Shown here piece after piece: positions 51,301 through 63,433 of a DNA stretch of 64,000 bases. Under the pieces are notes generated by a model. The model searched no databases. It had not been told where the DNA came from and saw only the letters and a program-made list of their open reading frames with translations. The stretch spans positions 25,367,378 through 25,431,377 of the forward strand of contig OX359248.1 in assembly GCA_947179485.1 (NCBI GenBank), written 5' to 3'. Every line of letters starts with the position of its first letter. The stretch's first letter is position 1. The translations under genes and the position numbers were made by a program. This stretch comes from Allacma fusca (taxonomy: Eukaryota; Arthropoda; Collembola; Symphypleona; Sminthuridae).

Positions 51301-54300
51301 TTGAACTCACATTAAGAAGGGCGGGACAACTCATGTCCATAAGTTCACACGGTAGGTCCGGAGGAACCGGCGGTGGAGGTAAATGAAATAAAGGTGGAGG
51401 TCCCCCACAGTCACAGTCATCCTCCATCAAGACCCAAGCTGAAGATGACATCTGGAAGAGACAAAATTTTCTTTTACAAAAATTCATTTCATTACAGTTT
51501 GATTTACCACTAGTTCAAAAAATTATTACATCCAATCCTCCTTCCCACACCTTACCATCCTTTTATCCCTTACTGTTTTCAAGTATTCCCTTAATGTAAT
51601 AATTACGCCCCGAAAGTATATGTATGCATATTATATGTGTTTAAGTGCGTTACATGAAAGAATAAACTTTTAGCAAATAAGTACAAACTTCTCGACTTTC
51701 CTTAATTCCTACAAACTGTGAAAAAACACCAAATGAGAACCAGATAAGACAAGTAACACCACCGTTGTACATATTCGTATCTACAACTTAGAGACTCTTG
51801 ACTTTCAATATTACTTTTTCTACCCTTTTTTTCCATACCTGCTCAACCACATTTGATGACATTGCTTCCACTTCATATTCCATCCTAGATGGAATGGAAC
51901 TTTACACGCATACCAATGTACTCTATGAGTGTATGCAACGTCAACTTTACATACAAAGAATTTCAAAAAGACAACATCCCATGTTTTCATTCCTCCACAC
52001 ACACATAAACATTGCCTTGCCACATGGACATATGTAATCATACTAAAGAAAAGTTGTACTGGAGACACTTGACAATTCACCAAGCATTTCCTCAGCTATT
52101 TTACCACATGTTTTTAGCTTTCATACTTCATCAATTTAAAAACATGGGCATGTACGGAGTAAACCATCTGCACACCTCGTCGGAGAATAGAACTCTAAAA
52201 GTCTCATAAAATATCTCCAGCATAATTTAATTCCAGGCCCAGAGCCACGTTATTTTACAAGCTTAACTCAATAGACACGTATGTATAAATTCCTAAAGTT
52301 TCAGCATGCTGTCTCAGCACTCTCTTTCTCCACTACTACACAATTGCCGGGTTAAAATAAAGATCTCCCGAATAACTCGGGCAATCAATGACTTCTCAAG
52401 TCTTTTATTAGTACCTACACAAATCCTTTCGGCAGGTCCACTCAACCATTTTAAAGGCTTCTTCAAAGCATTCCAGAACGAATATTATCCTCAAATATAT
52501 AACGCCCCATAGCCCTTAAAGAATTTATTACTACTTAAATCTAGGAAAGAATGCCGAACTACTTTTAAGTCCCAATCTTTAGTCAGCAAAAATCATACTC
52601 CCCACCCTAGCATATTACTAACATAACAGCACGCTACACACTATTCATGTAATCCTTCGGAGGATCTTCCAGCTTCACTTGTCGCCTTGAGTCCAGTAGT
52701 TAGTGGGAGAGCGATTCAGAACTGTACACAACTGTGAGCAACCCCACGAGTCAGGGGAAAAAAGTACCTCCAGTCCTTCCTTTCCATAAAGCTCCAGCAT
52801 TTTATCTTTATCTACTCCAGCCCTTTCAACCTCCAAAACATTTACATATCTACATGTACTTATATTAATATTATTACTGCATATGAATATGCTATCAATT
52901 CCACGCAGGAGAGAGAAAAATACTAATGTTTTCTCCAAAAGATATTTTATTTCCTCCCTCCATTTCTCATGTCGTTTCTAGTGTTCAAATCCATACGATA
53001 CCTACGGCAAAGTACGGTATGTATGTATGTACTTATGTATATCTTACATCTAGTGCAAATAAACAGTTGTTAATTAATATGATTTATTATTAAGTCTCAT
53101 TAATGCGAATTTCTCTTGCAAAGCATGCAATCACGCCAAGAGCAAATATAAGCCTAAGATAAGGAAACTTTCAAAAGTTTTAAACACTATTTATGAGTAA
53201 AATTCCTTCACCACCATCATATCTTCAGCTTCAAGTAGATACATATGCGAACACTACATGCAAGATTCATTGCAGGCGGGACAGAAAATTAAAAATACAC
53301 GGTATTTCGCATGTTAATTTCTGATTAAATAAAAATCTATCTTTACTGTCCTTCTCAGCACAATATACACCGACCTCATTTCCTCTCCTACTACTCGTTT
53401 CGCCCGTTTGCATTTTAAGAACAGATAAGGAGGACCCGCCCACGGGGAAAGCCAGTACTACTACCCTCACAATCAGTGGATAGGACTTGGACTCTAGTAA
53501 TATGTTAAACATATAATTGCATTATAAAACAGGCAAGTCTACCTTTTCTCAAGCAATAATTTTAAACGGAGAGTATTTAACAACCACAAATTCTGACACT
53601 GACTCAAGATAAAGTTTACACAGGCAGGTAGACGCCCAGCCAAACAACCAAGTCGGAGTTGTCAGTCGTATATTTTTATATTTCAACATTTCCTACAACT
53701 TGCAAATTAGGTAAACATTAGGCTTTACACTACACAACAACGCAGAGTGCCAGGCCAAAGCCCATATAAATATAAGAAGAACGTATGTATGTATACTTTG
53801 TATGCAGAGAAAGAGACTGCTTTTATGTACACACACACTTTTGACACAACGTACAAAGTTATAACTCATATCACGACGATGCTCCAAGGCACATGCATAC
53901 CTTCCCATTCTCAGGACATGAAAAACTCATCATAAATGAAGTCTAAATGCTAAAATGTAATAAATCCAAGGAGTGAAATCATGCGTAGCCTTCTGGCTCT
54001 TTTCCTCCGATCATTCAAAACGCATCAAGTCAGCAGTGAAACAAGATTTTTGCAATGTTATCAATTTAAATCAAGCACGTACAAACACACAAATGCATAC
54101 AGATAGATACTTAATACTTTTACAAAACACTAATTCCCGTCCAAACGCAATTGTCATGTTTTGTACAAATTAACGTAACAGATTACAACAGCAATGCTTT
54201 CAGGCAACGACTTTTCTCCTCTAATAACGACTATAATAACATTAATGATAATAAATCCCTGAAACCGAAACTCCTCTTTGCAATCTAAATCGTCTCCCAT

Positions 54301-57300
54301 CACATCGTTAAGCAACGCCAAAGTGATAAGACGAGAAAATATCACGCTTCATCAACTCCCTTCATTCAGTTCATTCCGTCATGCTTCAATATACTATTGC
54401 GTATAGTTTTACAGAGGAACGAACGTGTTTTAAAAAGACTTGATCTAATCATTTCCTTTTTAAAGAATGTGAGCTCACTGCTGACTACCACTGCTGGGTA
54501 AACACAGTCGACTTGAAACAACACATTACAATAACATTCTTAAGAGGAATCTCCGGAGCCTCCTCCACGACGTTAAAAATCACACACAAGTTTTGCAAAC
54601 AAAAAAATCAGAGTTTCAACATCTTTTAGCATCATGATTAACCGCACAAATTAAGCCTTAAAATTCTGCGAAGCTATCATTAGTACCAAGTTACAGGTCA
54701 ATATACCAGGATAAAACAAGTACCTAAAACTAAACAGCTCTCATCGAGTTGCAAGCAGTAACAATACTTTTAGCATGTACATATATAGATGTAGAGTCAG
54801 TAAAAAGAAAAACATACAAGTGATAATTGTATCTCTATACATATTTACATATCAAATAACCACTATTAATAATGCAGAAATATCCGTTTCCAATGATTTC
54901 CATTCTTCTTTCAGATTCTCTCTCTCTCTTCTCTCCCTCATAACTTCAATCCAGTGTACACAAGACCTCCCAAATTGAAAATAAATGACTTGAATCATAG
55001 AGACGTGTCTGTCACATTAAGGATAGAGTCTGTACAAGCCGTATAATAATACAGAACAAGAGAAAATAATGCAAAAGGCCAGAAACCGACGGAGCCGTTA
55101 TTATATAGTATTTCTCATAGGAAAATGTCAGGGTTCAGTCAGAAAGAAAAGAACTTGCTCTCACAATCAGTCTTGTAAAAATACGATTATTATTGTATGA
55201 CTCTCTGTGTATGGCAAGTTCTCTATGCAGACAAAAGTCACTGTATCATCAAAAGTTTCCCTCAGACACCGACCACATCAATTCCTTGAATGGACATATG
55301 CTCTTATTGTTAAATTCAAAATAAAGAAAGGAGAGGAATAAAAGAATTGAATCTTTTCCTTGCATGCCATTATTACCCTGCTAGGAGCAACCTGCAGTGA
55401 ACACACATAATGACAAAGCCTCGTAAATTGTAATCATATTCAAAAGCTTTCCCATTCTCCTACCCACCACCAAAGTCACCGATAATTTAACTTTTACACT
55501 GAAACATAGTAGTAGTATTCACATTCACATTCAGCCATTCTCATACCATATACCTACAACAGCGAGCTACAGGTTTCACAACAATGTTTCTCTCCCCCTT
55601 CTACTACTTAACTCGGGCTCAAGTTACACAATCCTCCTCTTCCTGAGTACATGTAAAAGGAAAAATACAAGCAAGCCAGCGAGCAACAAATAGTTACTTA
55701 CACACATATATATATATAACAATATATATGCTACAAGATCTCAATTAACTGGACTTACTGGTCTCGCCCCATATTAAAACATATAGTTCTTCTGTCCAGC
55801 TGGAGAGTTAAAAGTCACGCTCACAGTCTCTCAGATCACCTCAGCATTCATCCATTGAAAAATAATTGTAAAAGTAAGCATTGGTTGTACAACACAGGGG
55901 GATATGCTATAAAGTTTATGGAACACATGGAGCAAAGAAGTTTCTCAAGAATTACAAATAAATTGGGAATGCTAAACAACCACGACAGCAATAATTAACC
56001 ATGTCCCTCTCTGAATTAGGAGCAAAAAGTTCTAAATTATGTTTCACTATGCTATAGCTCTGCATCTACACTGAATTAGTTTTCAATATGCTCAACTTTG
56101 TATGCAGACGTGTTAAGTAGATCCAATTCAAGTAGATATAAATACAGTAGTGCAGGTACTCAAGGTAAGGTAGACAGAATCATTTTCTAAACAAAAAAAA
56201 TCAGAACAGTTCAGCAACAGCTCCATTAACAAATCTGACTACAACTGCTAAATTGCTTTTACTCGTTACATTTGATAAATGCGTATGTTACAATAATAAT
56301 AATAATACCTCTAATAGAACTTAGGGCAACTAGTGTAGACTGTAGATGTAGAAGAGGTATATCACGTAGTAAGTTCCCGTAGATAGATACCTTCGAGACA
56401 TAAGTATCTACATAAACCTACCCCTGACGGACTGGTCATTACTCGTCCTATACAGAACAAACAAAAAAATTCCCTGGAACTCTTGACTCTGATGAATGCC
56501 TTCAATGAAACAACTCAATGTGAACTCATTAATTTCTTTAGGATTGGAATGAGAAAATTCCAACGACTTGTTACATATTTGGTTGTATAGACAAGACATA
56601 GAGGCTGTACACATTGTTGTTGCCCCTTGAATCCTCGACAGTTTACCATTGTGAATTCCGCAGGAGAAGATTCTCTTGATTTTTATGTCTATCTTATGTA
56701 CACGGTACTATTACGCAATAAAGATACATGTTAGGGACGACTTATCGAGAAATAATATGTATCACTTGAATTGCATCTGTCTGTATACAGAGAGAGAGAT
56801 GCTCTCAACACAAGACATGAGCATTTCCAAGTGATGAAACAAACAAGAAACATGCATGAAATGATCTTCTTGAGAGCTGGAAACAAAAGTGTTGAGTTTT
56901 CATTTGCGTTCCTTTAAAGACAAGCCTGTAACTGTTCAATCTTTCAACACTTATATGACCAGAAGCTTTTTTTCCACCACCAAAATATTAACGGAGAGGG
57001 ATGGGCTGTTGACTACCACGCCACTCAACACAGAATAATGACTTAACTCTCAAATAACAGTCTTCAGCAAAATCCTCATATGTCTGTACCTACGTACTAC
57101 ATCATAGTACGTACACACTTTTACAATAATGCATTTCATCTTAAAAAGTCCAGCGTCGACGGCAGTCATTTTCAACTAGATTTCCTTTCCTTTCAAATCC
57201 AATCATTTTTTTAACAGCACAACATCCTGTCGTGTCGTCTCACTAATTTTTAAACTCTTGGTAATTTTCTTTCTTTCTTTCTGCCCGTACAACATATGTA

Positions 57301-60300
57301 TTTACATATTACATATATGTGCATGGAGGAGGTACAGAAGTACAAAAAGAAAAAGGGAAGTCCTCTATTTTTATAAATCCCCAACGAATCGTTCCAAACT
57401 ATTAAATATCATCTTCCAGCCACAAAACTATTTTCTCACTACATTTGTATTTATTTCCATGCGTAAGTGTTTCTTCACAAATGCAGAGATACATATCTTC
57501 AGCTCAGCAGCACCATCCGTATATATTATTTATGTATTTGATAGCAATAATAAAAAGAATCAAATATCGTATAAGAAAAAGCGTACACAGAGGTAGAAAA
57601 CAAGCTCAAAAATAAACAATCTCAATTCTACCAACATTTTTCCCATGTAAGATGAAGGGTAAAAGAGGAGTGTGTAAACAAACTCATACTAAAGCCAATA
57701 ATACTGCAAGTACTATGTATGTATGTATTACTACAAACACTACAACTACAAGTACCCAATATAAGAAGGAAGAGCATTAGTAAGTGCTGCTGTAAATATA
57801 ATGGCGTTCCAAGATTCTCCCCAAGTAAAAGTAAATAAGTTCTAAAAGGTGAGAATTCTTTGAAAGAAGAATGAAAAGACCGGCCCAAATAACTACTTAC
57901 TACTTACAATAGTACCCCATCCATCTATATGAGTGTAATAATCACCCTTTCCAGCAAATTCTAGTACGTTTAAACTGTCCGATGATAGCAGGTTAGACTT
58001 TTAGAGTACTAGAGCACCACTCCCTGTAAGTATATGTATCTATCACTTAAAATTTAGACAAATTAAAGTAATCCAGAAAATTTCTTTGTTCACGCAGATT
58101 CTTACCATTATAAATTGCCCGGACGATAGAGAACTACTAGTAATTTTTAAAGAATACAGAATACAGAATACAGAAGTGTACTGTCCTTATCCTTAGTAGC
58201 TCCAAGTACACAATACATATATAAGTATACGTACTTGTATTTCCGTTTAAAGCGGTGAGCGGCATTCTGAAACATCAGCCCAATTTCTATAGCTTCAATT
58301 CCCTACCACTGACAGCTTAAACATGGGTTACCTTTAACAACTCTCAAGTCGACTTGAACGAGTTCCGGCGGTGGATGGAACAAAAAAAAGTGTCACTTTT
58401 TTTTTATAAAAGAAAAATAAATCTTTGATATTTTTAAAGCCCCAACTCCCATAAAGCCAGACCCCATACTTTTGCTCTTAAAAATCCATTTCCGTCAGGA
58501 TGCGTCACGTTCAGTCGTAAACAAAGTGCAAAGCAAAAAAAAGAACCCGAATAAATGGGGAAAATGGGATCGATGTAGAAAAGTTGAATTCCGTAACTCG
58601 TCGACTCCCTGGAGCTTGATTAGACAACTGTCAGTAACCTATTGAATTGATTCAATTGGCAGTTAATCATGGATATGTGTGAGTGACAAGATTCATGATA
58701 CACGCCCAATAAAACCCATAATTTGGTATATGGAGTTAAAAAGGATAAATCGAAACATTATGTGCACACACACACACACACACATCTGATTCCAATTGAA
58801 ACTCCATCCATGCACACATATCTACTACACACAAGTCTCTCAACATGAAAATCATCAAGTTTTCAATGCTTTGTCGGCAATGAGATCTATCATTAAAAGA
58901 CGGAGAGCGGGGCTGGATTTAACCAGTGGAATTACGATCATGGTGAAAATTACGTGATGAGCAACATGCAAGCGAACACGAGAAGCGGAGCTCAACGATA
59001 AAGAAATAAAAATTCCCGTCGTTCATCGTTAGCTCAACTCACGAGCCCTCGTCAAGACACCCAAAACTGGAGAAGAAAAAAAACAAGCCTGCTTGGCCAA
59101 GTTAGTGTATAGATAGATACTAAAAAAAATAGTATGTACAAAATATAAGCCGATGGAATCGGAAAACCAAATAGTATCCCTATGAGGTTAGTATTCTCTG
59201 GACACAGGAGGTATGCCTTTAAGGAATCAAGGTAAGGTAACCAATTACATCCAGCTACGACGGTATTTTATCGAAACAAGTACTCACTACTACTTGGGTC
59301 CCAACATATCGGAAGAAAGTGTGTTCCACGTATAAAAATCCGCATCAGTGATTATATTGATGTCTAGCTCTAGTTGCTCAAGAAGAACATGTATGGAATA
59401 CTTAGTGTAAGGTTAAGTTCAACTGGGAGACTTGCATACTTACACAATATCCTAAATCCAGCAGATACACACTCACTGATTTACAATGGCTATTCATGTT
59501 TACGACAGACACCTACACACACACGTACACACACACACACACACATACAATAATAATAATAATAAGACTTTCCAGTTACAGGCAGTAGGTTCAGTCCTCC
59601 AGACTAAAAGCTATATAAATAAGATATTTTAAGGTAAGTATATGAAAAACGGACACATTACAAGATTACATCCTGCAACTCCAACGTGCTCACCTCAGTA
59701 CTATTAGATTAGCAGATGGTCATGTTTTTTTTTGTTGAAGGAGCAGTACGTACTACCTTAAGAAAGGTGTGTAATAAAGAGTGTGCAAGAGGGAAGTCCT
59801 ATATATTTACCCATGAAGGCATAGAGCAGAGTGGGCATCAATGGAACTGGGAAGAAGTACTGAGAGTAGGGTTGCGGTTAATGAAGATGAAAGCTCAATA
59901 AATCAAAATCTTATTGAACAAGTCAAAGTATAAGAAGGGTCCTAAGGAGCCCCGTTCAAGAGGAAATCAAGGGGAATAATCAGTTGGTCCTAAGCCTCGA
60001 TTCAGATTTTCTCCGAATGAAGAGAGCTTATAAAGCCTGTACAATTGTTCCGTAAGAATATGTGGCATTACCAACCCAATCAAGTTGTATGACGTACACT
60101 TTAGTATCTACATGTACACATACATACATAAATAACAACTTCCTATATATGGAATTTACAACCTCTGTTGTTAAGGTATCTACAAACATACATACATGGT
60201 AACATTGGTAGCCGAAAAATGTCCTCCGTAACTAGTACTACATGCATCTGGCAAAGATGGACAAGCTCAGAAGGGAAATGTGGGTACAATATTTACTACA

Positions 60301-63300
60301 AATACATATCTATTTACATCCTGAACAGTAGTTGCATGTCTGAGTATTTTGGAGAGTATGTAATCCGTACAAACATCACGTTACCTATACAGGGTGTTCC
60401 AAATCCTTGCTCACCTACTCCCTTAACCGATACAAATACAAGCAGTTGTGATAAAAATAATTTAATTCCCCAGTTTCAATAAACATGTTTCAAAGTTCTC
60501 AACAAATTATCTAAGCCCACCCTACAGGGAACAGTGGCCAAATGAGTAAAGCAAAACTGGAATATTTTTCCAAAAAGTTTTTAAACCGATTAAAATTAAA
60601 AAACAACGTACGTCCTCGCAAATTTTAATGGTTTTATAATTTGAAAATATAACAAATTATAGAGATCACTTGCACGGAGTAATCAGGACATAGGACATAG
60701 AGGGCCGAGCCTTGCGGCAAGGTTGAAGGAAATGAGGTGTGAAAAGGGCAAGTCCGAAAGACAGGGATAGACTACAACACGACAGAGTAAATTCTTTTCA
60801 AAGGGCGCAGCGTCCTGATATTAATGATAATTTTTTAAATCCTTTTGAAAATATGGGAAACTTTGAAACTTTTTACCACTCGTGCTTATTTGGGCTTGAT
60901 GGGGAAAGGCTATGAAACACCCTGTGCGTTAAAAGTGTTCAAAACTTTATTAACAGATTGTTAGACTAGCTTTAGTTTAAGTTAAACGTAGAATTTAAAA
61001 CATGAAGAAGACCCTTGGAGCGTTATAAGGAGGGAAGATAACACATGGTTCGATTGAAATCTTTTGACAGCTTTTAAACACGGACGTGGAAAAATCAAAA
61101 GGGATGAGAGCAAGGAGGACATGGACAATCGGCTTCGGCATGAAATTATTTCCAGAGAGAGAAAGAGAGACATATTGAGGCATTCCATTTCCATGGAGAC
61201 ATATTTAGTTTTAGGTCCCAGGTTTCGGTGTACGCATACCGTTCCTATTCTGTATTTGGTTGCATGAAGGGAGCAGGGCAGGGAGTCGGAGTGTGGAGCA
61301 AATTCAGGGTATGGAGTTGATTGTTAAATCCTGTGTATGAACCGATTTGGAAGGAAGTGAGGTAACAAGGGGAGGAAAATGATTCATTTCAAAAATACGT
61401 TCTCTCTCTCTCTCTCTCTCTCTCATCTCACTCAAATATCCCCCTCGACTCTGTAAACCATTAATTTTCCAATTTCTTTTACGCTTCGCACATGTTTCCC
61501 GTCTATTTCTTTTCTTTTCTTAAGACTCATCAATGATGGTAAGAGAAGTAGCGAAGCATACTAAACTGCGGCTGCTGCTTATTCACTCTGTGGCTTCTGT
61601 TTGTGTACACTCATCAGGGTTTCATACTTGTAGTGCACTGTACACACACGTACTTTATAACACCGAGCAAACCATGAATATAGTTATAGTACCGCCTGCT
61701 CACGCATGTATAAGTGTACCTACGTATGTGGGTTATGGTTTTGAAAGAGAAAGATACAAACACGTCGAAAAGTATGTGAAGTTCTATTCTGTTGTGAAAC
61801 CATTTAAGGGTCTAGAGTTTCTTGATGCTGTTGGTTTCACAAAAATAAAATCGACATGTATAAATACAAGAGTGAGTTCTATGGAGATGAATGCGGACGA
61901 CATGTGTTGTTGGGTAATGTTCACTTTATCTTGAAGCCACATGCCAAGCCACTACTCCTGTGTATTTGTACAATACCCAAGAAGAGAAAATCTCTGTGGT
62001 TGACGACAAGGCCAATTGTGCGATTCTCCATGAATTTACAATTGACAACATTCATTGGAAAAATTTCAAAAGTCTCCTTGTAAAATCTCTACAACTGACC
62101 GCATCTCTTTCACCTCTTCAGGGATTTGTCGGCACTCCGCCGCTTCGCTCTATACATGAAACATTATTTGTTAACACTTGAATGCACAGTTTGCAAAGGA
62201 ACCGACTCTTTGTCGTCCGTCTCTAATAAACTTTTGCATGACCGCTTTTCAATGCAGAGATGTTCCTTGGAACTGACGGCGGACGGCACGTTATGACTAA
62301 TGATTTCTTGGATTACTTCAACACCCTTCAAATAAGAGTGACTATCTAGGTGACCATTTCTCCCAACTGGATTTGACTCATCGGTCTTAATAATCAGTAC
62401 AGCACCAGCATGTCGTTTTTTCCGCGGATGAGACCATCTTTAACGCATAGTGGATATTCACAACCCTCAAGAAAAAAAAACTCTTGGAATAAATTTCACC
62501 AGCAGGGATGTTACTCACCATGATCATAAAAACCACCCAATAAATGAATGAGATACCTTGTAACACTGTCATACTTACAATAAACAACGGGCTCCATTTC
62601 CTTGCCAAAAAAATCCCATGTATCTTGTACCCATTAATGCAATAACCGTAAACAGAGTCAGCCCAGGATGCAACATGCAGTCAATAATCGCAAAATGTTG
62701 AAAACCAGCCAAGAACAAGCTCGTATCTTGATCTCGTGTCTCTAAATATAAACTATAACATACACACTACAAATACATACTCTAAACATCCTCCATCCAT
62801 TCTCAAAACATCCCCTCCCCGTAAACATTCCACCTAACTGAGCGCCGCCCGTATAATAATGTGACCCTTATTAAACACCCAGCACACAATTATAATATAA
62901 AAGTCTCAAAAATAAGCCACAATAACTGTGTCCTCACCTCACTCGCCATTTCACCAACAACAACCTCGTAAGTGCAAGCTCCACAAATATCCCAATTTAG
63001 AACATTCTCTCAAGAGTCGTTTCCAAGATTCCTCAACAACTTGATGACCCCACTTAACGAGCAAGGGAAGTCACTCCTTAGTTGTAAACTGTAATCAACA
63101 AAGTCATATAATCCCAGGGTAAATTACACTCCTCATTTGAATAGCCATCAAGCCCAAATTCAATAACTACTACCCCTCACATTAAGTACATCCCCCAATC
63201 CCCCGAAAGTCACTCATATCCACCAACAACACTACACAATAACAAGAAAGTCCTCAGAATTCAAGACACCCAATTCCAACAATACTCCACACAATGTAAC

Positions 63301-63433
63301 CATCTCATCCTAATTGCACCAGATCTCTCAAACCTCTCCAACTCAACAACAGGAAGTACATTTACCTGAAAGTCCCAAGTAGAAATGAAGTTCGTCTTAT
63401 TTTTCTGCCAGATAATCGATTTTGGTGTCTCGG
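48181..63433 (-). CDS. Single-pass membrane protein with three PPxY motifs, seven visible exons
   Basis: The exons, in order of transcription, are 63433-63366, 51451-51311, 50566-50454, 50061-49908, 49629-49295, 48903-48461 and 48374-48181. All internal junctions are GT-AG with agreeing phases (0, 0, 2, 0, 2, 1), giving 481 visible residues. Residues 1-83 look extracellular: an NKT glycosylation site, then a proline-rich stretch with cysteines (DDCDCGGPPPLF, PPPPVPPDLPCELMDMSC). A hydrophobic helix at 84-106 is followed by the stop-transfer RKKRK. The tail of about 375 residues is Ser/Pro/Gly/Asn-rich, with PPIY (49542-49531), PPAY (48336-48325) and PPQY (48285-48274) and an acidic stretch DEFAEDELSVID. 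PPxY motifs bind WW domains such as those of Nedd4 ligases. I do not recognise the family. The signal peptide and 5' end are not established and may lie right of the window. Confidence 0.78.
48461..48903 (-). CDS. Membrane-protein tail exon, Ser/Gly-rich
   Basis: The exon lies between the acceptor TTTTCTTAG and the donor GTACGT. It encodes about 148 residues of low-complexity tail (RSSGSSYGDGSSSGS) around a more ordinary segment (MKIPPHLVAVLTESALC). Confidence 0.8.
49295..49629 (-). CDS. Membrane-protein tail exon with PPIY
   Basis: The exon lies between the acceptor GTTTGGCAG and the donor GTAGAG, phase 0 in and 2 out. It carries FSYFLNPPPIYEELPDHSD and an acidic patch, then basic RKRPLRN near its end. 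Confidence 0.82.
49908..50061 (-). CDS. Membrane-protein juxtamembrane exon
   Basis: The exon lies between the acceptor ATTGTTTAG and the donor GTAAGT, phase 2 in and 0 out. It begins with the basic stop-transfer KKRKG and then a His/Pro/Met-rich stretch (HPHHHGPTMM, RPRPPMAPPS). Confidence 0.82.
50454..50566 (-). CDS. Membrane-protein transmembrane exon
   Basis: The exon lies between the acceptor AATGTTTGCAG and the donor GTATGA. It encodes a short hydrophilic lead (VSDAEFKRIG) and a single 22-23 residue hydrophobic helix ending VW, followed by Arg. Confidence 0.83.
51311..51451 (-). CDS. Membrane-protein ectodomain exon, Pro/Cys-rich
   Basis: The exon lies between the acceptor TTTGTCTCTTCCAG and the donor GTGAGT, phase 0 at both ends. 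It encodes 47 residues with four cysteines and a PPPPVPP run. Its first codon is ATG, so an N-terminally shorter form without signal peptide cannot be excluded. Confidence 0.8.
58763..58784. repeat. (CA)n microsatellite
   Basis: A CA run of about 22 bases. Confidence 0.93.
60389..60925. mobile_element. MITE-like element with 12-bp terminal inverted repeats
   Basis: The left end ACAGGGTGTTCC and the right end GAAACACCCTGT are inverted copies with one mismatch, 537 bases apart, and weaker similarity continues inwards. The interior codes for nothing recognisable. The size and ACAGGGTGT ends fit a non-autonomous DNA transposon. No clear target-site duplication is seen, so the class is not assigned. 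Confidence 0.45.
61402..61424. repeat. (CT)n microsatellite
   Basis: A CT run of about 23 bases. Confidence 0.93.
63366..63433 (-). CDS. Membrane-protein upstream exon, probable ectodomain
   Basis: The exon lies between a strong acceptor (CTTCCCTTTTTTAG) and the donor GTAAAT. In the phase that joins the 51451-51311 exon it encodes ETPKSIIWQKNKTN and then FISTWDFQ, with an N-glycosylation site. A second frame is also open, so the assignment rests on phase match and protein-like composition. It begins with two bases of a split codon, so at least one more exon must lie upstream. Confidence 0.55.

Larger units (their letters stand above)
51452..63365 (-). other. First visible intron of the membrane-protein gene, ~12 kb
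   Basis: The intron is AT-rich, with CA runs at 58763-58784 and 59515-59546, a CT run at 61402-61424, a MITE-like element at 60389-60925 and a short hairpin at 51877-51895. Two short ATG-initiated segments with in-phase donors (51883-51839 and 62572-62519, minus) could be alternative first exons. Other open frames look accidental. Confidence 0.55.

Noticed and set aside
52675-52938. 87-codon minus-strand frame with VERAGVDKDKMLELYGKEG
   Set aside because: Composition is plausible, but it has no convincing splice sites in phase with the surrounding gene.
61533-61934. 133-codon frame after a strong polypyrimidine acceptor
   Set aside because: The N-terminus is mildly hydrophobic and the acceptor is good, but there is no recognisable domain, and the length is within chance expectation for this window.
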